This document shows positions 33,000 through 36,927 of a stretch of DNA of 36,927 nt, piece after piece. The notes beneath the pieces were generated by a model. That model saw nothing but the letters and a program-made list of their open reading frames with translations. It had not been told where the DNA came from and did no database searches. The stretch lies in the NCBI GenBank assembly GCA_964403175.1, contig CAYOFH010000015.1, positions 1 through 36,927 on the forward strand, in the 5' to 3' direction. Both the position numbers and the translations under genes were made by a program. The stretch's first letter is position 1, and the number at the start of each line of letters is the position of its first letter. The DNA is from Marinilabilia sp964403175. Lineage in GTDB: Bacteria > Bacteroidota > Bacteroidia > Bacteroidales > Marinilabiliaceae.

Positions 33000-35873
33000 C
33001 TACACAAAATCGATGATACTTTTAAAAGGCCATCCCTCTTCCCGTTTGCGAATGATCTCCTCTGCATCTCCGGCACCTACCCCTTTGATTCCTGCCATTC
33101 CAAAACGAATAGCTCCCTGAGCATTTACCGTTAACTTACGACAACTTACATTCACATCAGCCCCAAGCACTTCCAGCACCATTCGCCGGCACTCGTCCAT
33201 GAAGGTTGTAATCTTGGTGATATCGCTGAGGTTACGGCTCAGTACACCCGACATAAACTCGGCCGGATAATGAGCTTTCAGATATCCCGTTTGATAAGCC
33301 ACATAAGCATAACATACGGAATGTGACTTATTAAATGCATAACTGGCAAAAGCCTCCCAGTCTTTCCAAATCTTTTCAATCAGCTGATCGGGCTCTTTGT
33401 TTACCTGTTTACACCCTTCAATAAAAGCTTCATTCTTCTTACATCCATCACGGAATTTATCCTTTAGTTTGGCCATCATATCGGCCAGCTTTTTCCCCAT
33501 AGCCTTACGCAGAGAGTCAGATTCTCCACGTGTAAACCCTGCGAGAGCACGCGACAAAAGCATCACCTGCTCCTGAAACACAGTAATTCCATAGGTGTCT
33601 TTCAGATAAGATTCCATCATGGGATGGTCGTAATTTATTTCTTTCCGACCATGTTTCCGATCAATATAATCGGGAATATATTCCATCGGCCCCGGACGAT
33701 ACAATGCATTCATCGCCACCAAATCCTCAAAGCGGTTGGGTTGCAGGGCGCGCAGGTGCTTCTTCATCCCGGGGGATTCAAACTGAAATATTGCGGTAGT
33801 ATCCCCATGAGCAAAAAGCTCAAAAGTCTTTTTATCGTCAGGCGGAAGTGTTTCAATATCAATATCAATCCCCTTGGAAAGCTTAACATTTTCCAGAGTT
33901 TCTTTTATTATGGAAAGTGTTTTAAGTCCAAGAAAATCCATCTTAAGGAGTCCGATAGCCTCCACATATCGCCCATCGTACTGAGTGGTCATAAGACTTT
34001 CTTCCTTGGTGGGAATCAGGGGAATATGTTGTTCCAAAGGATCCCGCCCAATCAGCACTCCACAGGCATGAACCCCGGTCTGACGCACCGACCCCTCAAG
34101 TCTGCAGGCCAGTTCCATAGTTTTTAGAACATTCTCTTCACCGTGAGTCCTTGCATCCCTGATGCGTTCTGCAAATATTTTATATACTTCCAGTTTACCC
34201 TCCAGTTTACCGTTCCCTGAACTGCGGGCAGCTTTAAGCTCTCCATCAATTTTGGATATTGCCCCGTCAATGCTGCCGGTATCTCTTTCCCGATCCAGCA
34301 CCTCCTGATATGCATTGGCCAGTTTGGTTCCCGGACGTTCCGGAATCAACTTAGCCAGTTTATCAGCATCAGGTAAAGGGAGTTTGAGCACCCTGGCCAC
34401 ATCACGAATAGCCAAACGGGCTGCCATAGTACCAAAAGTACAGATATGAGCGACTTTATCCCTTCCGTATTTTTCTGTCACCCAGTCGAGTACCAGTTGG
34501 CGACCGTCGTCATCAAAGTCAATATCCACATCAGGCATTGATATCCTGTCGGGGTTGAGAAAACGCTCAAACAGAAGATCGTGTTTTATCGGATCGATAT
34601 TGGTAATCCCCACACAATAGGACACAGCAGCTCCGGCAGCCGAACCTCGTCCAGGGCCGACAAGCACCCCCATATCACGAGCGGCATTCATAAAATCCTG
34701 AACAATAAGGAAATAACCGGGAAAACCCATTGTTTTGATGGTGTTCAATTCAAAATCGAGTCGTTCTTTAACATCCTCCGGTATAGGATCTCCGTAACGT
34801 ATTGGATCTTTTGCCCCTTCGTAGGCAAGATGAGTCAGATAGTCCGACTCCAGCTTAACCCGAATGAGATGTTCAAAATCCCCGCCCAAAGCATCATAAC
34901 GATCACCAAATTCTTCTCTCAGTTTTTCTTCCGGAAATTGCTCTTTATATCCTTCAAAAGTTCCAAATTCTGCAGGGATTTCAAAAAACGGCATAATAGG
35001 GGCCGAATTCAGTTCATATTCCTCCACTTTTTCGGCAATTTCCATAGTATTCTGTAGCGCTTCAGGAATATCTTTGAAGAGTTCATTCATTTCTGCAGAG
35101 GTTTTAAACCACTCCTGCCGGGTATAGCGCATACGGTTTTCGTCGTCAAAGTCTTTTCCGGTGTTCAGACAGATCAGCAAATCATGAGCTTCAGCATCAG
35201 CGGCATCGGTAAAATGAACATCATTTGCTGCAATAACCTTTACATCCAGCTCCCTGGAAAACTCCAACAGCTTTTCATTTACAAGAACCTGATTATCATA
35301 AACATTCTGACGGGCTTTCAGATCTTCGGCAGGATGCCGTTGAAGTTCCAGGTAATAATCATCTCCAAAGACACGCTTAAACCACAGAATACTTTCTTTA
35401 GCCCCTTCAAGGTCTCCTGCCATGATTTTTTGGGGAACTTCTCCTCCAATACATGCAGAAGTAACAATCAATCCTTCACTGTATTGCTCTAAAAGATTTT
35501 TATCAATCCTTGGTTTATAGTAAAAACCTTCCACATTAGCCACAGAAATCAGCTTCAAAAGATTGCGGTACCCTGTCCGGTTTTTAGCCAGCAATATCAG
35601 GTGGTCGCCCCTTCCGTCAAGTTTACTGTCTGTCTTATCGTATATGGTGCGGGCAGCCACATAAGTCTCACATCCCAAAATAGGCTTAACCTTATTCTTT
35701 TTACAGACATCAAAAAACTCCTTAATGCCAAACATGGTCCCATGATCGGTCAATGCCAGAGCTTTCATACCGTCCTTTTTTGCCTTGTTCACAAGGTCGC
35801 TGACACTGGCAGCACCATCAAGTATAGAATACTGAGAATGAACGTGTAAGTGTGTATAAGGTATTAAATCCAT
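33000..35873 (-). CDS. dnaE: DNA polymerase III alpha subunit, N-terminal part ending at a premature TAG
   Basis: DnaE is the replicative polymerase subunit. These 957 codons contain the PHP domain (HLHVHS, residues 8-13), the palm with catalytic PDVDIDF (447-453, Asp448 and Asp450), DFLGLKTL, LYRPGP and the finger/KSHSVCYAYVAYQTGYLKAHYPAEF block, then the start of the helix-hairpin-helix region. The frame stops at GTG-TAG-CGC-GTG, where relatives usually read Val-Glu/Gln-Arg-Val. With the downstream piece the gene is 1266 codons, the usual full length for the phylum. The polymerase catalytic residues are all kept. A truncated product would lack the clamp motif, OB-fold and tau-binding domain. 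The promoter element is at 35904-35911. trxA follows. Confidence 0.93.
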   Translation of the reverse strand: MDLIPYTHLHVHSQYSILDGAASVSDLVNKAKKDGMKALALTDHGTMFGIKEFFDVCKKNKVKPILGCETYVAARTIYDKTDSKLDGRGDHLILLAKNRTGYRNLLKLISVANVEGFYYKPRIDKNLLEQYSEGLIVTSACIGGEVPQKIMAGDLEGAKESILWFKRVFGDDYYLELQRHPAEDLKARQNVYDNQVLVNEKLLEFSRELDVKVIAANDVHFTDAADAEAHDLLICLNTGKDFDDENRMRYTRQEWFKTSAEMNELFKDIPEALQNTMEIAEKVEEYELNSAPIMPFFEIPAEFGTFEGYKEQFPEEKLREEFGDRYDALGGDFEHLIRVKLESDYLTHLAYEGAKDPIRYGDPIPEDVKERLDFELNTIKTMGFPGYFLIVQDFMNAARDMGVLVGPGRGSAAGAAVSYCVGITNIDPIKHDLLFERFLNPDRISMPDVDIDFDDDGRQLVLDWVTEKYGRDKVAHICTFGTMAARLAIRDVARVLKLPLPDADKLAKLIPERPGTKLANAYQEVLDRERDTGSIDGAISKIDGELKAARSSGNGKLEGKLEVYKIFAERIRDARTHGEENVLKTMELACRLEGSVRQTGVHACGVLIGRDPLEQHIPLIPTKEESLMTTQYDGRYVEAIGLLKMDFLGLKTLSIIKETLENVKLSKGIDIDIETLPPDDKKTFELFAHGDTTAIFQFESPGMKKHLRALQPNRFEDLVAMNALYRPGPMEYIPDYIDRKHGRKEINYDHPMMESYLKDTYGITVFQEQVMLLSRALAGFTRGESDSLRKAMGKKLADMMAKLKDKFRDGCKKNEAFIEGCKQVNKEPDQLIEKIWKDWEAFASYAFNKSHSVCYAYVAYQTGYLKAHYPAEFMSGVLSRNLSDITKITTFMDECRRMVLEVLGADVNVSCRKLTVNAQGAIRFGMAGIKGVGAGDAEEIIRKREEGWPFKSIIDFV

Positions 35874-35903
35874 AAGCCTTTCTGAGTGATTACTGTCAAT
35901 TCA

Positions 35904-35911
35904 CAAAATTA
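35904..35911 (-). promoter_or_regulatory. -7 promoter element of dnaE
   Basis: TAATTTTG on the minus strand matches TAnnTTTG exactly and lies 30 bases before the ATG at 35873. It implies a leader of about 25 bases. Confidence 0.55.
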
Positions 35912-36288
35912 TCTAAAATCTGCGGGAAAAAAATTATTCATTTCATTGCTTGATCAATCCTGTAAAAAAAAGGATTAAAACGCTTCTGTACTAACCAGCA
36001 TAACGTGTTATTCATCCGTCAAATATTTAATGGCTGCAAGATAGAATTATCGTTTTGCCTGTTAAATGAAAAGAACGTTCCTGTAATGAGTTGTAATATA
36101 AGAGAAATGTGAAAGACAGGAAAATGAGAAGATGGAATAGCTCTTAACTGGTGCCAGCAAGCAATAGTTCGTTAGTTTTTTGGATATAAGACTTAAGATG
36201 AATCGTATAATATTGAAGGTCTGCATTTTAATACTTGACTTTAATATTTTGTTAAACGAATCAACACGCAACAAACTGTTTACCAAGA

Positions 36289-36473
36289 ACTTATTAAGCC
36301 CCTCATTGACCCTTCTTCGTACCTTGTTCGGGTCTTGTTCGACACTTGTTCGACTTTTCTGCGACTCTTATAAGGTCGAACAACAGTCGGAAAGAAGTCG
36401 AAGAAGACTCGAAGACATTACCTACATGGTACGGAGATGGTTCGAAGGAAAGAAAAGTATGAGCCGAAGACCA
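36289..36473. repeat. 11-bp-periodic inverted repeat array around a CTTATAAG centre
   Basis: Cut into 11-mers from 36289, the left half repeats a pattern near ACTTGTTCGAC. The clearest units are CCTTGTTCGGG (36322), TCTTGTTCGAC (36333), ACTTGTTCGAC (36344) and TTTTCTGCGAC (36355). After the palindrome CTTATAAG (36367-36374) the orientation flips: GTCGAACAACA (36375), GTCGGAAAGAA (36386), GTCGAAGAAGA (36397), CTCGAAGACAT (36408), then looser units in the same 11-bp phase, TTCGAAGGAAA (36441) and GCCGAAGACCA (36463). Bases 36322-36365 can pair with 36375-36418 in one long imperfect hairpin. The period equals about one helical turn. The structure is observed; its role is unknown to me. Confidence 0.75.
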
Positions 36474-36637
36474 GAGAAATCCATTGATCCGTCATCCCGA
36501 TATACATCGGAACCAAATACAGTACCTACCCTACAAATTTGTAACGATTTAAAGTTACGTCCTTCGGTGTTCACTTCTTATGCCGGGAAATCCGGCTAAT
36601 ACAATTGCTTCCCGATTATTGCGATTACTCAGAAAAA

Positions 36638-36690
36638 CCGGGTGGCGAATATGTCGAAAGTTTGGTGGCACAATATGTTCCGGGAAACGT
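36638..36690. mobile_element. Possible terminal repeats of an IS21-family-like element
   Basis: Two direct repeats GGTGGC(n2-3)ATATG occur at 36641-36653 and 36664-36677, spaced 23 bp and each followed by a CGAAA- or CGGGAAA-like block. Nested repeats of this GGTGGC...CCGAAA form resemble those at the ends of Bacteroidota IS21 elements, ahead of istA. No transposase is visible before the window edge, and the element boundary cannot be fixed. The family call is from memory of the pattern only. Confidence 0.35.
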
Positions 36691-36927
36691 TCCAAAAATC
36701 TCATCCCCGTAAGCGTTACTATTTCCTACCCTAAAGAAAGGCTGCCTTGATGTGGCCTTTTATCTTTAAGAAAAAGAGGTGTTTGTGGAAAAATGTTAAT
36801 TTCTGTTTGAAAAAGAAAGCAAAAAAATTAGTTTTACCGGAAATTAAAAACTTTAAAAACTATAAAACAAATTGATGGCCCTACCTCACATACAGCTTAA
36901 AGAAATTCTGATATTTCCTTTCGCAAA

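Larger units (their letters stand above)
35912..36927. other. Gene-free right tail: AT-rich DNA, 11-bp array, possible IS end
   Basis: I find no convincing gene. From 35912 to about 36285 the sequence is AT-rich and featureless. The 11-bp periodic array follows (36289-36473). Next come two small perfect hairpins, GTAAC/GTTAC (36541-36558) and GCCGG/CCGGC (36582-36596), and paired GGTGGC repeats (36640-36690). A weak AAAGGC/GCCTTT stem (36737-36760) with a TATCTTT tail could be a terminator. From 36875 an ATG frame stays open for 17 codons to the window edge (MALPHIQLKE...), too short to judge. A 139-codon frame across the array (36180-36599) is not credible as protein. Confidence 0.6.

Noticed and set aside
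33000..33002. Reassignment of TAG to an amino acid across the genome
   Set aside because: TAG is the normal stop of nupC, the badF-like kinase, the ampG-like gene, the GT2 gene and the end of dnaE itself, so only local readthrough remains possible.
32960..33010. Intein or programmed frameshift in dnaE
   Set aside because: Both halves are in the same frame with only three non-stop bases between the TAG and the GTG, and no intein blocks (N-terminal Cys, His-Asn) or slippery site are present.
36289..36473. CRISPR array
   Set aside because: Units are 11 bp, contiguous and degenerate with no spacers, orientation flips in the middle, and no cas gene is present.
36180..36599. 139-codon open frame in the right tail
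   Set aside because: It runs across the 11-bp repeat array; its composition (Ser/Arg/Leu-rich, no domain) comes from the repeats, and no promoter or conserved feature supports it.

Overview
The window reads as chromosomal DNA from a member of the Bacteroidota, most likely class Bacteroidia (a Marinilabiliales/Prolixibacteraceae-like lineage; the rank below class is inference). Support: many genes are preceded by the Bacteroidota -7 promoter element TAnnTTTG, with eight exact copies at sensible distances from starts; the gene families are typical (dnaE next to trxA, DUF151 nuclease next to a NupC transporter, a LytTR/TPR-kinase pair, DUF4922, DUF1343, a patatin-barrel outer membrane protein); and Shine-Dalgarno sequences are mostly absent. 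I see no rRNA, tRNA, CRISPR array or prophage.

Layout. 1-2971 (+): the 3' part of shikimate kinase, then a patatin/POTRA/beta-barrel outer membrane phospholipase. 3335-7349: an AidA/PixA-type inclusion-body protein (+) convergent with a probable operon of an unknown small protein, a TPR histidine kinase and a LytTR response regulator (-). 7750-9156 (+): a PurF paralogue that has lost its glutaminase active site. 9157-9750: a gene-free stretch packed with hairpins, a dispersed palindrome and a degenerate 7-bp repeat. 9751-15942 (-): a six-gene membrane cluster (SpoIIM, DUF4013-like, DUF4129, DUF4350, MoxR ATPase, DUF58), with an RDD gene divergent at 16161. 17164-24683: a probable cell-wall recycling neighbourhood (NamZ-type exo-muramidase, AmpG-like permease, a SpoIID protein without a signal peptide, DUF4922 HIT-like enzyme, GT2 glycosyltransferase, BadF-type sugar kinase). 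24770-31800: MgtE, RsmA, two tandem UPF0104 membrane proteins, DUF151-UVR nuclease, NupC and thioredoxin. 32073-35873 (-): dnaE, interrupted by an in-frame TAG. 35874-36927: a gene-free tail holding a striking 11-bp-periodic inverted array and what may be the end of an IS21-like element.

How genes fit together. The MoxR cluster has overlapping genes (ATGA, TAATG and 14-nt overlaps), which points to one co-translated membrane machine run by an AAA+ ATPase. Its substrate is unknown. The NamZ/AmpG/SpoIID/DUF4922/GT2/kinase block fits release, import and cytoplasmic processing of peptidoglycan fragments, with DUF4922 and GT2 unassigned. The kinase-regulator pair may control the adjacent AidA-like gene; a direct repeat with 21-bp spacing, typical of LytTR sites, lies upstream of that gene.

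The points most worth a second look are the dnaE amber codon with a cluster of non-consensus codons just after it, the fixed-period repeat tracts (11 bp at 36289-36473, 7 bp at 9581-9750), the glutaminase-dead PurF paralogue, and the two uncharacterised gene clusters.
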